A DNA stretch of 64,000 nt from assembly GCF_051020955.1 (NCBI RefSeq), contig NC_135020.1, positions 682,501-746,500 of the forward strand, in the 5' to 3' direction. Made by a program: the position numbers and the translations under genes. Under the pieces are notes generated by a model that saw only the letters and a program-made list of their open reading frames with translations, was not told the origin of the DNA and searched no databases. This document shows, one piece after another, positions 48,078 through 60,660 of the stretch (its first letter is position 1; every line of letters begins with the position of its first letter). This DNA is from Megalopta genalis (taxonomy: Eukaryota; Arthropoda; Insecta; Hymenoptera; Halictidae).

Positions 48078-48172
48078 TTCTTGCTGTTCTTGTTGTTCTT
48101 GTTGTTCTTGTTGTTCTTGTTGTTCTTGTTGTTCTTGTTGTTCTTGTTGTTCTTGTTGTTCTTGTTGTTCTT

Positions 48173-48203
<31 letters not shown>

Positions 48204-49700
48204 TTCTTGTTGTTCTTGTTGTTCTTGTTGTTCTTGTTGTTCTTGTTGTTCTTGTTGTTCTTGTTGTTCTTGTTGTTCTTGTTGTTCTTGTTGTTCTTGT
48301 TGTTCTTGTTGTTCTTGTTGTTCTTGTTGTTCTTGTTGTTCTTGTTGTTCTTGTTGTTCTTGTTGTTCTTGTTGTTCTTGTTGTTCTTGTTGTTCTTGTT
48401 GTTCTTGTTGTTCTGGTTGTTGATGTTCTTGTTGTTCATGTTGTTGTTGTTCTTGTTGTTCTTGATGTTCTTGTTGTTCTTGTTGTCGTTGTTGTTCTTG
48501 TTGTTCTTGTTGCTCTTGTTGCTCTTGTTGCTCTTGTTGCTCTGGTTGCTCTTGTTGTCCTTGTTGTTGTTGTAGTTCTTGTTGTTCTTGTTGTTCTTGT
48601 TGTTCTTGTTGTTCTTGTTGTTCTTGTTGTTCTTGTTGTTCTTGTTGTTCTTGTTGTTCTTGTTGTTCTGGTTGTTGATGTTCTTGTTGTTCATGTTGTT
48701 GTTGTTCTTGTTGTTCTTGATGTTCTTGTTGTTCTTGTTGTCGTTGTTGTTCTTGTTGTTCTTGTTGCTCTTGTTGCTCTTGTTGCTCTTGTTGCTCTTG
48801 TTGCTCTTGTTGCTGTTGTTGTTCTTGTTGTTCTGGTTGTTGATGTTCTTGTTGTTCATGTTGTTGTTGTTCTTTTTGTTCTTGTTGATGTTGTTGTTGT
48901 TGTTGTTGTTCTGGTAGTTGATGCTCTTGTTGTTCATGTTGTTGTTGTTCTTTTTGTTCTTGTTGATGTTGTTGTTGTTGTTGTTCTGGTAGTTGATGCT
49001 CTTGTTGTTCATGTTGGTGTTGTTCTTGATGTTCTTGTTGTTCTTGTTGTTCTTGTTGTTCTTGTTGTTCTTGTTGTTCTTGTTGTTCTTGTTGTTCTTG
49101 TTGTTCTTGTTGTTCTTGTTGTTCTTGTTGTTCTTGTTGTTCTTGTTGTTCTTGTTGTTCCTGTTGTTCTTGTTGTTCTTGTTGTTCTTGTTGTTCTTGT
49201 TGTTCTTGTTGTCCTTGTTGTTGTTGTAGTTCTTGTTGTTCTTGTTGTTCTTGTTGTTCTTGTTGTTCTTGTTGTTCTTGTTGTTCTTGTTGTTCTTGTT
49301 GTTCTTGTTGTTCTTGTTGTTCTTGTTGTTCTTGTTGTTCTTGTTGTTCTTGTTGTTCTTGTTGTTCTTGTTGTTCTGGTTGTTGATGTTCTTGTTGTTC
49401 ATGTTGTTGTTGTTCTTGTTGTTCTTGATGTTCTTGTTGTTCTTGTTGTCGTTGTGGTTCTTGTTGTTCTTGTTGCTCTTGTTGCTCTTGTTGCTCTTGT
49501 TGCTCTTGTTGCTCTTGTTGCTCTTGTTGCTGTTGTTGTTCTTGTTGTCCTGGTTGTTGATGTTCTTGTTGTTCATGTTGTTGTTGTTCTTTTTGTTCTT
49601 GTTGATGTTGTTGTTGTTGTTGTTCTGGTAGTTGATGCTCTTGTTGTTCATGTTGGTGTTGTTCTTGATGTTCTTGGTGTTCTTGTTGTTCTTGTTGTCC
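45374..49700 (+). repeat. D2 linker with extra about 1.09 kb
   Basis: Matches the D1 linker at 25866-29100 but is 1,092 bp longer. The extra part holds most of the 57-copy pure array and a C-like segment (47076-47830) with GTCGTAG, TTCTGGTTGTTGATG modules, a CTC run and TTCTCG arrays. It could be an insertion in D2 or a deletion in D1. The joints lie in pure arrays. Confidence 0.8.
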
Positions 49701-50426
49701 TAGTTGTTGTTGCTGTTCTTGTTGTTGTTCTCGTTGTTCTCGTTGTTCTCGTTGTTCTTGTTGTTCTTTTTGTTCTTGTTGTTCTTGTTGTCCTTGTTGT
49801 TGTTGTTGCTGTTGTTGTTCTTGTTGTTCTTGTTGTTCTTGTTGTTCTTGTTGTTCTGGTTGTTGATGTTCTTGTTGTTCATGTTGTTGTTGTTCTTGTT
49901 GTTCTTGATGTTCTTGTTGTTCTTGTTGTCGTTGTTGTTCTTGTTGTTCTTGTTGCTCTTGTTGCTCTTGTTGCTCTTGTTGCTCTTGTTGCTCTTGTTG
50001 CTCTTGTTGCTGTTGTTGTTCTTGTTGTTCTGGTTGTTGATGTTCTTGTTGTTCATGTTGTTGTTGTTCTTTTTGTTCTTGTTGATGTTGTTGTTGTTGT
50101 TGTTCTGGTAGTTGATGCTCTTGTTGTTCATGTTGGTGTTGTTCTTGATGTTCTTGTTGTTCTTGTTGTTCTTGTTGTTCTTGTTGTTCTTGTTGTTCTT
50201 GGTGTTCTTGTTGTTCTTGTTGTCCTAGTTGTTGTTGCTGTTCTTGTTGTTGTTCTCGTTGTTCTCGTTGTTCTCGTTGTTCTTGTTGTTCTTTTTGTTC
50301 TTGTTGTTCTTGTTGTCCTTGTTGTTGTTGTTGCTGTTGTTGTTCTTGTTGTTCATGTTGTTGTTGTTCTGGTTGATGTTGTTGTTCTTGTTCTTGTGGT
50401 TCTTGTTGTTCTTGTTGTTCTTGTTG
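45753..50426 (-). other. Longest open Gln/Glu frame (1,558 codons), no start codon
   Basis: Reading the - strand as CAA-CAA-GAA, no in-phase stop occurs between the TAA at 50429-50427 and the TAA at 45752-45750. The product would be Gln-Gln-Glu repeats using CAA/CAG and GAA/GAG, with Gln-Arg-Glu blocks (TTCTCG), His (CAT/CAC), Pro (CCA), Lys, Gly, Leu and Asp substitutions. There is no Met, Cys, Trp, aromatic residue, signal peptide or known domain. No in-phase ATG is present, so it can only be an internal exon fragment, a relic or chance. It is notable because all its codons are one change from TAA. I do not recognise a family and call no CDS. Confidence 0.3.
46563..47075 (+). repeat. Longest perfect 9-mer array, 57 copies (513 bp)
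   Basis: 57 uninterrupted TTCTTGTTG units between a CTC unit and TTG triplets. It is the longest perfect run I find in the window and lies at the joint of the D2-specific extra segment. Confidence 0.9.
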
Positions 50427-51004
50427 TTATTGTTGCTCTTGTTGCTCTTGTTGTTCTTGTTGTTCTTGTTGTTCTTGTTGTTCTTCTTGTTGTTGTTTTT
50501 CTTGTTGTGGTTCGTGTTGTTCTTGTTGTTCTTGTTGTGGTTCGTGTTGTTCTTGTTGTTGTTCTTGTTTTTGTTGTTCTTGTTGTTGTTGTTCTTCCTG
50601 TTCTTGTTCTTGTTGTTCTTGTTGTTCTTGTTGTTCTTGTTGTTCTTGCTGTTCTTTCTGTTCATGTTGATCTTGTTGTTCTTGTTGTTGTTGTCCTTGT
50701 TGTTCTTGTTGTTCTTGTTGTTCTTGTTGTTCTTGTTGTTCTTGTTGCTCTTGTTGTTCTGGTTGTTCTTGTTGTTCTTGTTGTTCTTGTTGTTCTTGTT
50801 GTTCTTGTTGTTCTTGTTGTTCTTGTTGTTCTTGTTGTTCTTGTTGTTCTTGTTGTTCTTGTTGTTCTTGTTGTTCTTGTTGTTCTTGTTGTTCTTGTTC
50901 TTGTTGTTGTTGTTGTTCTTGTTTTTGTTGTTCTTGTTGTTGATGTTGTTGTTCTTGCTGTTCTTGTTCTTGTTGCTCTTGTTGTTCTTGATGTTCTTGT
51001 TGTT

Positions 51005-51035
<31 letters not shown>

Positions 51036-52028
51036 TTCTTGTTGTTCTTGTTGTTCTTGTTGTTCTTGTTGTACTTGTTGTTGTTGTTCTTGTTGTTGTT
51101 GTTGTTCTTGCTGTTCTTGTTGTAGTTGTTGTTGTTGTCCTTGTTGTTGTCGTAGTTCTTGTTGTTCTTGTTGTTCTTGTTGTTCTTGTTGTTCTTGTTG
51201 TTCTTGTTGTTCTGGTTGTTGATGTTCTTGTTGTTCATGTTGTTGTTGTTCTTGTTGTTCTTGATGTTCTTGTTGTTCTTGTTGTCGTTGTTGTTCTTGT
51301 TGTTCTTGTTGCTCTTGTTGCTCTTGTTGCTCTTGTTGCTCTTGTTGCTGTTGTTGTTCTTGTTGTTCTGGTTGTTGATGTTCTTGTTGTTCATGTTGTT
51401 GTTGTTCTTTTTGTTCTTGTTGATGTTGTTGTTGTTGTTGTTCTGGTTGTTGATGCTCTTGTTGTTCATGTTGTTGTTGTTCTTGATGTTCTTGTTGTTC
51501 TTGTTGTTCTTGTTGTTCTCGTTGTTCTCGTTGTTCTCGTTGTTCTCGTTGTTCTCGTTGTTCTTGTTGTTCTTGTTGTTCTTGTTGTTCTTGTTGTTCT
51601 TGTTGTTCTTGTTGTTCTTGTTGTTCTTGTTGTTCTTGTTGTTCTGGTTGTTCTCGTTGTTCTCGTTGTTCTCGTTGTTCTCGTTGTTCTCGTTGTTCTC
51701 GTTGTTCTCGTTGTTCTCGTTGTTCTCGTTGTTCTCGTTGTTCTCGTTGTTCTCGTTGTTCTTGTTGTTCTTGTTGTTCTTGTTGTTCTTGTTGTTCTTG
51801 TTGTTCTTGTTGTTCTTGTTGCTCTTGTTGCTCTTGTTGCTCTTGTTGCTCTTGTTGCTGTTGTTGTTCTTGTTGTTCTGGTTGTTGATGTTCTTGTTGT
51901 TCATGTTGTTGTTGTTCTTTTTGTTCTTGTTGATGTTGTTGTTGTTGTTGTTCTGGTAGTTGATGCTCTTGTTGTTCATGTTGGTGTTGTTCTTGATGTT
52001 CTTGGTGTTCTTGTTGTTCTTGTTGTCC
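49701..52028 (+). repeat. D2 copy of family C unit C1 (2,328 bp)
   Basis: Same markers as 29101-31617. It is 189 bp shorter: 180 bp from the fused TTCTCG array and one 9-mer elsewhere. Confidence 0.87.
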
Positions 52029-53296
52029 TAGTTGTTGTTGCTGTTCTTGTTGTTGTTCTCGTTGTTCTCGTTGTTCTCGTTGTTCTTGTTGTTCTTTTTG
52101 TTCTTGTTGTTCTTGTTGTCCTTGTTGTTGTTGTTGCTGTTGTTGTTCTTGTTGTTCTTGTTGTTCTTGTTGTTCTTGTTGTTCTGGTTGTTGATGTTCT
52201 TGTTGTTCATGTTGTTGTTGTTCTTGTTGTTCTTGATGTTCTTGTTGTTCTTGTTGTCGTTGTTGTTCTTGTTGTTCTTGTTGCTCTTGTTGCTCTTGTT
52301 GCTCTTGTTGCTCTTGTTGCTCTTGTTGCTCTTGTTGCTGTTGTTGTTCTTGTTGTTCTGGTTGTTGATGTTCTTGTTGTTCATGTTGTTGTTGTTCTTT
52401 TTGTTCTTGTTGATGTTGTTGTTGTTGTTGTTCTGGTAGTTGATGCTCTTGTTGTTCATGTTGGTGTTGTTCTTGATGTTCTTGTTGTTCTTGTTGTTCT
52501 TGGTGTTCTTGTTGTTCTTGTTGTCCTAGTTGTTGTTGCTGTTCTTGTTGTTGTTCTCGTTGTTCTCGTTGTTCTCGTTGTTCTTGTTGTTCTTTTTGTT
52601 CTTGTTGTTCTTGTTGTCCTTGTTGTTGTTGTTGCTGTTGTTGTTCTTGTTGTTCATGTTGTTGTTGTTCTGGTTGATGTTGTTGTTCTTGTTCTTGTGG
52701 TTCTTGTTGTTCTTGTTGTTCTTGTTGTTATTGTTGCTCTTGTTGCTCTTGTTGTTCTTGTTGTTCTTGTTGTTCTTGTTGTTCTTCTTGTTGTTGTTTT
52801 TCTTGTTGTGGTTCGTGTTGTTCTTGTTGTTCTTGTTGTGGTTCGTGTTGTTCTTGTTGTTGTTCTTGTTTTTGTTGTTCTTGTTGTTGTTGTTCTTCCT
52901 GTTCTTGTTCTTGTTGTTCTTGTTGTTCTTGTTGTTCTTGCTGTTCTTTCTGTTCATGTTGATCTTGTTGTTCTTGTTGTTGTTGTCCTTGTTGTTCTTG
53001 TTGTTCTTGTTGTTCTTGTTGTTCTTGTTGTTCTTGTTGCTCTTGTTGTTCTGGTTGTTCTTGTTGTTCTTGTTGTTCTTGTTGTTCTTGTTGTTCTTGT
53101 TGTTCTTGTTGTTCTTGTTGTTCTTGTTGTTCTTGTTGTTCTTGTTGTTCTTGTTGTTCTTGTTGTTCTTGTTGTTCTTGTTGTTCTTGTTCTTGTTGTT
53201 GTTGTTGTTCTTGTTTTTGTTGTTCTTGTTGTTGATGTTGTTGTTCTTGCTGTTCTTGTTCTTGTTGCTCTTGTTGTTCTTGATGTTCTTGTTGTT

Positions 53297-53327
<31 letters not shown>

Positions 53328-54500
53328 TTCTTGTTGTTCTTGTTGTTCTTGTTGTTCTTGTTGTACTTGTTGTTGTTGTTCTTGTTGTTGTTGTTGTTCT
53401 TGCTGTTCTTGTTGTAGTTGTTGTTGTTGTCCTTGTTGTTGTCGTAGTTCTTGTTGTTCTTGTTGTTCTTGTTGTTCTTGTTGTTCTTGTTGTTCTTGTT
53501 GTTCTGGTTGTTGATGTTCTTGTTGTTCATGTTGTTGTTGTTCTTGTTGTTCTTGATGTTCTTGTTGTTCTTGTTGTCGTTGTTGTTCTTGTTGTTCTTG
53601 TTGCTCTTGTTGCTCTTGTTGCTCTTGTTGCTCTTGTTGCTGTTGTTGTTCTTGTTGTTCTGGTTGTTGATGTTCTTGTTGTTCATGTTGTTGTTGTTCT
53701 TTTTGTTCTTGTTGATGTTGTTGTTGTTGTTGTTCTGGTTGTTGATGCTCTTGTTGTTCATGTTGTTGTTGTTCTTGATGTTCTTGTTGTTCTTGTTGTT
53801 CTTGTTGTTCTCGTTGTTCTCGTTGTTCTCGTTGTTCTCGTTGTTCTCGTTGTTCTTGTTGTTCTTGTTGTTCTTGTTGTTCTTGTTGTTCTTGTTGTTC
53901 TTGTTGTTCTTGTTGTTCTTGTTGTTCTTGTTGTTCTGGTTGTTCTCGTTGTTCTCGTTGTTCTCGTTGTTCTCGTTGTTCTCGTTGTTCTCGTTGTTCT
54001 CGTTGTTCTTGTTGTTCTTGTTGTTCTTGTTGTTCTTGTTGTTCTTGTTGTTCTTGTTGTTCTTGTTGTTCTTGTTGTTCTCGTTGTTCTCGTTGTTCTC
54101 GTTGTTCTCGTTGTTCTCGTTGTTCTCGTTGTTCTCGTTGTTCTCGTTGTTCTCGTTGTTCTCGTTGTTCTCGTTGTTCTCGTTGTTCTCGTTGTTCTCG
54201 TTGTTCTCGTTGTTCTCGTTGTTCTTGTTGTTCTTGTTGTTCTTGTTGTTCTTGTTGTTCTTGTTGTTCTTGTTGTTCTTGTTGTTCTTGTTGCTCTTGT
54301 TGCTCTTGTTGCTCTTGTTGCTCTTGTTGCTGTTGTTGTTCTTGTTGTTCTGGTTGTTGATGTTCTTGTTGTTCATGTTGTTGTTGTTCTTTTTGTTCTT
54401 GTTGATGTTGTTGTTGTTGTTGTTCTGGTAGTTGATGCTCTTGTTGTTCATGTTGGTGTTGTTCTTGATGTTCTTGGTGTTCTTGTTGTTCTTGTTGTCC
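52029..54500 (+). repeat. D2 copy of family C unit C2 (2,472 bp)
   Basis: Matches 31618-34098 except for 9 bp: the extra TTCTTGATG unit seen in D1 near 33367 is absent here. Confidence 0.87.
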
Positions 54501-55777
54501 TAGTTGTTGTTGCTGTTCTTGTTGTTGTTCTCGTTGTTCTCGTTGTTCTCGTTGTTCTTGTTGTTCTTTTTGTTCTTGTTGTTCTTGTTGTCCTTGTTGT
54601 TGTTGTTGCTGTTGTTGTTCTTGTTGTTCTTGTTGTTCTTGTTGTTCTTGTTGTTCTGGTTGTTGATGTTCTTGTTGTTCATGTTGTTGTTGTTCTTGTT
54701 GTTCTTGATGTTCTTGTTGTTCTTGTTGTCGTTGTTGTTCTTGTTGTTCTTGTTGCTCTTGTTGCTCTTGTTGCTCTTGTTGCTCTTGTTGCTCTTGTTG
54801 CTCTTGTTGCTGTTGTTGTTCTTGTTGTTCTGGTTGTTGATGTTCTTGTTGTTCATGTTGTTGTTGTTCTTTTTGTTCTTGTTGATGTTGTTGTTGTTGT
54901 TGTTCTGGTAGTTGATGCTCTTGTTGTTCATGTTGGTGTTGTTCTTGATGTTCTTGTTGTTCTTGTTGTTCTTGTTGTTCTTGGTGTTCTTGTTGTTCTT
55001 GTTGTCCTAGTTGTTGTTGCTGTTCTTGTTGTTGTTCTCGTTGTTCTCGTTGTTCTCGTTGTTCTTGTTGTTCTTTTTGTTCTTGTTGTTCTTGTTGTCC
55101 TTGTTGTTGTTGTTGCTGTTGTTGTTCTTGTTGTTCATGTTGTTGTTGTTCTGGTTGATGTTGTTGTTCTTGTTCTTGTGGTTCTTGTTGTTCTTGTTGT
55201 TCTTGTTGTTATTGTTGCTCTTGTTGCTCTTGTTGTTCTTGTTGTTCTTGTTGTTCTTGTTGTTCTTCTTGTTGTTGTTTTTCTTGTTGTGGTTCGTGTT
55301 GTTCTTGTTGTTCTTGTTGTGGTTCGTGTTGTTCTTGTTGTTGTTCTTGTTTTTGTTGTTCTTGTTGTTGTTGTTCTTCCTGTTCTTGTTCTTGTTGTTC
55401 TTGTTGTTCTTGTTGTTCTTGCTGTTCTTTCTGTTCATGTTGATCTTGTTGTTCTTGTTGTTGTTGTCCTTGTTGTTCTTGTTGTTCTTGTTGTTCTTGT
55501 TGTTCTTGTTGTTCTTGTTGCTCTTGTTGTTCTGGTTGTTCTTGTTGTTCTTGTTGTTCTTGTTGTTCTTGTTGTTCTTGTTGTTCTTGTTGTTCTTGTT
55601 GTTCTTGTTGTTCTTGTTGTTCTTGTTGTTCTTGTTGTTCTTGTTGTTCTTGTTGTTCTTGTTGTTCTTGTTCTTGTTGTTGTTGTTGTTCTTGTTTTTG
55701 TTGTTATTGTTGTTGATGTTGTTGTTCTTGCTGTTCTTGTTCTTGTTGCTCTTGTTGTTCTTGATGTTCTTGTTGTT

Positions 55778-55808
<31 letters not shown>

Positions 55809-57470
55809 TTCTTGTTGTTCTTGTTGTTCTTGTTGTTCTTGTTGTACTTGTTGTTGTTGTTCTTGTTGTTGTTGTTGTTCTTGCTGTTCTTGTTGTAGTT
55901 GTTGTTGTTGTCCTTGTTGTTGTCGTAGTTCTTGTTGTTCTTGTTGTTCTTGTTGTTCTTGTTGTTCTTGTTGTTCTTGTTGTTCTGGTTGTTGATGTTC
56001 TTGTTGTTCATGTTGTTGTTGTTCTTGTTGTTCTTGATGTTCTTGTTGTTCTTGTTGTCGTTGTTGTTCTTGTTGTTCTTGTTGCTCTTGTTGCTCTTGT
56101 TGCTCTTGTTGCTCTTGTTGCTGTTGTTGTTCTTGTTGTTCTGGTTGTTGATGTTCTTGTTGTTCATGTTGTTGTTGTTCTTTTTGTTCTTGTTGATGTT
56201 GTTGTTGTTGTTGTTCTGGTTGTTGATGCTCTTGTTGTTCATGTTGTTGTTGTTCTTGATGTTCTTGTTGTTCTTGTTGTTCTTGTTGTTCTCGTTGTTC
56301 TCGTTGTTCTCGTTGTTCTCGTTGTTCTCGTTGTTCTTGTTGTTCTTGTTGTTCTTGTTGTTCTTGTTGTTCTTGTTGTTCTTGTTGTTCTTGTTGTTCT
56401 TGTTGTTCTGGTTGTTCTCGTTGTTCTCGTTGTTCTCGTTGTTCTCATTGTTCTCGTTGTTCTCGTTGTTCTCGTTGTTCTCGTTGTTCTTGTTGTTCTT
56501 GTTGTTCTTGTTGTTCTTGTTGTTCTTGTTGTTCTTGTTGTTCTTGTTGTTCTTGTTGTTCTTGTTGTTCTCGTTGTTCTTGTTGTTCTCGTTGTTCTCG
56601 TTGTTCTCGTTGTTCTCGTTGTTCTCGTTGTTCTCGTTGTTCTCGTTGTTCTCGTTGTTCTCGTTGTTCTCGTTGTTCTCGTTGTTCTCGTTGTTCTCGT
56701 TGTTCTCGTTGTTCTCGTTGTTCTTGTTGTTCTTGTTGTTCTTGTTGTTCTTGTTGTTCTTGTTGTTCTTGTTGTTCTTGTTGTTCTTGTTGTTCTTGTT
56801 GTTCTTGTTGTTCTTGTTGTTCTTGTTGTTCTTGTTGTTCTTGTTGTTCTTGTTGTTCTTGTTGTTCTTGTTGTTCTTGTTGTTCTTGTTGTTCTTGTTG
56901 TTCTTGTTGTTCTTGTTGTTCTTGTTGTTCTTGTTGTTCTTGTTGTTCTTGTTGTTCTTGTTGTTCTTGTTGTTCTTGTTGTTCTTGTTGTCCTTGTTGT
57001 TGTTGTAGTTCTTGTTGTTCTTGTTGTTCTTGTTGTTCTTGTTGTTCTTGTTGTTCTTGTTGTTCTTGTTGTTCTTGTTGTTCTTGTTGTTTTTGTTGTT
57101 CTTGTTGTTCTTGTTGTTCTTGTTGTTCTGGTTGTTGATGTTCTTGTTGTTCATGTTGTTGTTGTTCTTGTTGTTCTTGATGTTCTTGTTGTTCTTGTTG
57201 TCGTTGTTGTTCTTGTTGTTCTTGTTGCTCTTGTTGCTCTTGTTGCTCTTGTTGCTCTTGTTGCTCTTGTTGCTGTTGTTGTTCTTGTTGTTCTGGTTGT
57301 TGATGTTCTTGTTGTTCATGTTGTTGTTGTTCTTTTTGTTCTTGTTGATGTTGTTGTTGTTGTTGTTCTGGTAGTTGATGGTCTTGTTGTTCATGTTGGT
57401 GTTGTTCTTGATGTTCTTGTTGTTCTTGTTGTTCTTGTTGTTCTTGGTGTTCTTGTTGTTCTTGTTGTTC
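54501..57470 (+). repeat. D2 copy of family C unit C3
   Basis: Matches 34099-37086, including TTATTG (about 55704), TTCTCATTG (56445) and the TTGTTTTTG interruption of the array near 57089. The TGATC change of D1 (34231) is absent, so that one arose in D1 after duplication. Confidence 0.86.
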
Positions 57471-59642
57471 TAGTTGTTGTTGTTGTTCTTGTTGTTGTTC
57501 TCGTTGTTCTCGTTGTTCTCGTTGTTCTTGTTGTTCTTTTTGTTCTTGTTGTTCTTGTTGTCCTTGTTGTTGTTGTAGCTGTTGTTGTTCTTGTTGTTCA
57601 TGTTGTTGTTGTTCTGGTTGATGTTGTTGTTCTTGTTCTTGTTGTTCTTGTTGTTCTTGTTGTTCTTGTTGTTCTTGTTGTTCTTGTTGTTCTTGTTGTT
57701 CTGGTTGTTGATGTTCTTGTTGTTCATGTTGTTGTTGTTCTTGTTGTTCTTGTTGTTATTGTTGTTCTTGTTGTTCTTGTTGTTCTTGTTGTTCTTGTTG
57801 TTCTTGTTGTTCTTGTTGTTCTTGTTGTTCTTGTTGTTCTTGTTGTTCTTGTTGTTCTTGTTGTTCTTGTTGTTCTGGTTGTTGATGTTCTTGTTGTTCA
57901 TGTTGTTGTTGTTCTTGTTGTTCTTGATGTTCTTGTTGTTCTTGTTGTCGTTGTTGTTCTTGTTGTTCTTGTTGCTCTTGTTGCTCTTGTTGCTCTTGTT
58001 GCTCTTGTTGCTCTTGTTGCTGTTGTTGTTCTTGTTGTTCTGGTTGTTGATGTTCTTGTTGTTCATGTTGTTGTTGTACTTTTTGTTCTTGTTGATGTTG
58101 TTGTTGTTGTTGTTCTGGTAGTTGATGCTCTTGTTGTTCATGTTGGTGTTGTTCTTGATGTTCTTGTTGTTCTTGTTGTTCTTGTTGTTCTTGGTGTTCT
58201 TGTTGTTCTTGTTGTTCTAGTTGTTGTTGTTGTTCTTGTTGTTGTTCTCGTTGTTCTCGTTGTTCTCGTTGTTCTTGTTGTTCTTTTTGTTCTTGTTGTT
58301 CTTGTTGTCCTTGTTGTTGTTGTTGCTGTTGTTGTTCTTGTTGTTCATGTTGTTGTTGTTCTGGTTGATGTTGTTGTTCTTGTTCTTGTTGTTCTTGTTG
58401 TTCTTTTGTTCTTGTTGTTCTTGTTGTTCTTGTTGTTCTTTTGTTCTTGTTGTTCTTGTTGTTCTTGTTGTTCTTGTTGTTATTGTTGCTCTTGTTGCTC
58501 TTGTTGTTCTTGTTGTTCTTCTTGTTCTTGTTGATGTTGTTGTTGTTGTTGTTCTGGTTGTTGATGCTCTTGTTGTTCATGTTGGTGTTGTTCTTGATGT
58601 TCTTGTTGTTCTTGTTGTTCTTGTTGTTCTTGTTGTTCTTGTTGTTCTTGGTGTACTTGTTGTTCTTGTTGTTCTAGTTGTTGTTGTTGTTCTTGTTGTT
58701 GTTCTCGTTGTTCTCGTTGTTCTTGTTGTTCTTTTTGTTCTTGTTGTTCTTGTTGTCCTTGTTGTTGTTGTTGCTGTTGTTGTTCTTGTTGTTAATGCTG
58801 TTGTTGTTCTGGTTGATGTTGTTGTTCTTGTTCTTGTTTTTCTTGTTGTTCTTGTTGTTCTTGTTGTTCTTGTTGTTCTTGCTGTTCTTGTTGTTGTTCG
58901 TGTTGTTCTTGTTGTTGTTCTTGTTTTTGTTGTTCTTGTTGTTGTTGTTGTTCTTCCTGTTCTTGTTCTTGTTGTTCTTGTTGTTCTTGTTGTTCTTGTT
59001 GTTCTTGTTGTTCTTGTTGTTCTTGTTGTTCTTTCTGTTCATGTTGTTCTTGTTGTTCCTGTTGTTGTTGTTGTTCTTGTTGTTCTTGTTGTTGTTGTTC
59101 ATGTAGTTCTTCTTGTTGTTGTTCTCGCTGTTCTTGTTCTTGTTGTTCTTGTTGTCCTTGCTGTTCTTGGTGTTATTGTTGTTGTTGTCCTTGTTGTTCT
59201 TGTTGTTCTTGTTGTTCTTGTTGATCTTGTTGTTCTTGTTGATCTTGTTGTTCTTGTTGTTCTTGTTGCTCTTGTTGCTCTTGTTGCTCTTGTTGCTCTT
59301 GTTGCTGTTGTTGTTCTTGTTGTTCTGATTGTTGATGTTCTTGTTGTTCATGTTGTTGTTGTTCTTGTTGTTCTTGTTGTTGTTGTTGTTGTTCTGGTTG
59401 TTGTTGTTGTTGTTCTTGCTGTTCTTGTTGTTCTTGTTGTTGTTGATGTTGTTGTTGTTCTGGTTGTTCTTGTTGTTCTTGTTGTTCCGGTTGTTCTTGT
59501 TGTTCCGGTTGTTGTTGTTGTTGTTGTTCTTGTTTTTGTTGTTCTTGTTGTTGTTGTTGTTGTTGTTCTTGCTGTTCTTGTTCTTGTTGCTCTTGTTATT
59601 CTTGATGTTCTTGTTGTTGTTGTTGTTGTCCTTGTTGTTCTT

Positions 59643-59673
<31 letters not shown>

Positions 59674-59696
59674 TTCTTGTTGTTCTTGTTGTTCTT

Positions 59697-59727
<31 letters not shown>

Positions 59728-60660
59728 TTCATGTTGTTCTTGTTGTTCTTGTTGTTCTTGTTGTTCTTGTTGTTCTTGTTGTTCTTGCTGTTCTTGTTCT
59801 TGTTGTTCTTGCTGTTCTTGTTGTTCTTGTTGTTCTTGTTGATCTTGTTGTTCTTGTTGTTCTTGTTGCTCTTGTTGCTCTTGTTGCTCTTGTTGCTCTT
59901 GTTGCTCTTGTTGCTGTTGTTGTTCTTGTTGTTCTGATTGTTGATGTTCTTGTTGTTCATGTTGTTGTTGTTCTTGTTGTTCTTGTTGTTCTTGTTGTTC
60001 TTCTTGTTGTTCTTCTTCTTGTTGTTGTTGTTCTTGTTTATGTTATTCTTGTTGTTGTTGTTGTTCTTGTTGTTCCTGTTGTTGTTGTTGTTCTTGTTGT
60101 TCTTGTTGTTCTTGTTGTTGTTGTTCATGTTGTTCTTCTTGTTGTTGTTCTTGCTGTTCTTGTTCTTGTTGTTCTTGTTGTCCTTGCTGTTCTTGTTGTT
60201 ATTGTTGTTGTTGTCCTTGTTGTTCTTGTTGTTCTTGTTGATCTTGTTGTTCTTGTTGTTCTGGTTGGTGATGTTCTTGTTGTTCATGTTGTTGTTGTTC
60301 TTTTTGTTTTTGTTGTTGTTGTTGTTGTTGTTCTGGTTGTTGATGTTCTTGTTGTTCATGTTGTTGTTGTTCTTGATGTTCTTGTTGTTCTTGTTGATCT
60401 TGTTGTTCTTGTTGTTCTTGGTGTTCTTGTTGTTCTAGTTGTTGTTGTTGTTGTTGTTCTTGTTGTTCTTGTTGTTCTTGTTGTTCTTGTTGATCTTGTT
60501 GTTCTTGTTGTTCTTGTTGTTCTTCTTGTTGTTGTTGTTCTTGTTGTGGTTCGTGTTGTTCTTGTTGTTCTTGTTGTGGTTCGTGTTGTTCTTGTTGTTG
60601 TTCTTGTTTTTGTTGTTCTTGTTGTTGTTGTTGTTCTTCCTGTTCTTGTTCTTGTTGTTC
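57471..60660 (+). repeat. D2 copy of the tail block
   Basis: Repeats 37087-40264 with one extra 9-mer near 57850 and the same rare markers (TTGTTAATG, TTCTGATTG, TTGTTTATG) and one-base losses (about 58404, 58440). Its end passes into the right flank, which D1 lacks. Confidence 0.84.
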
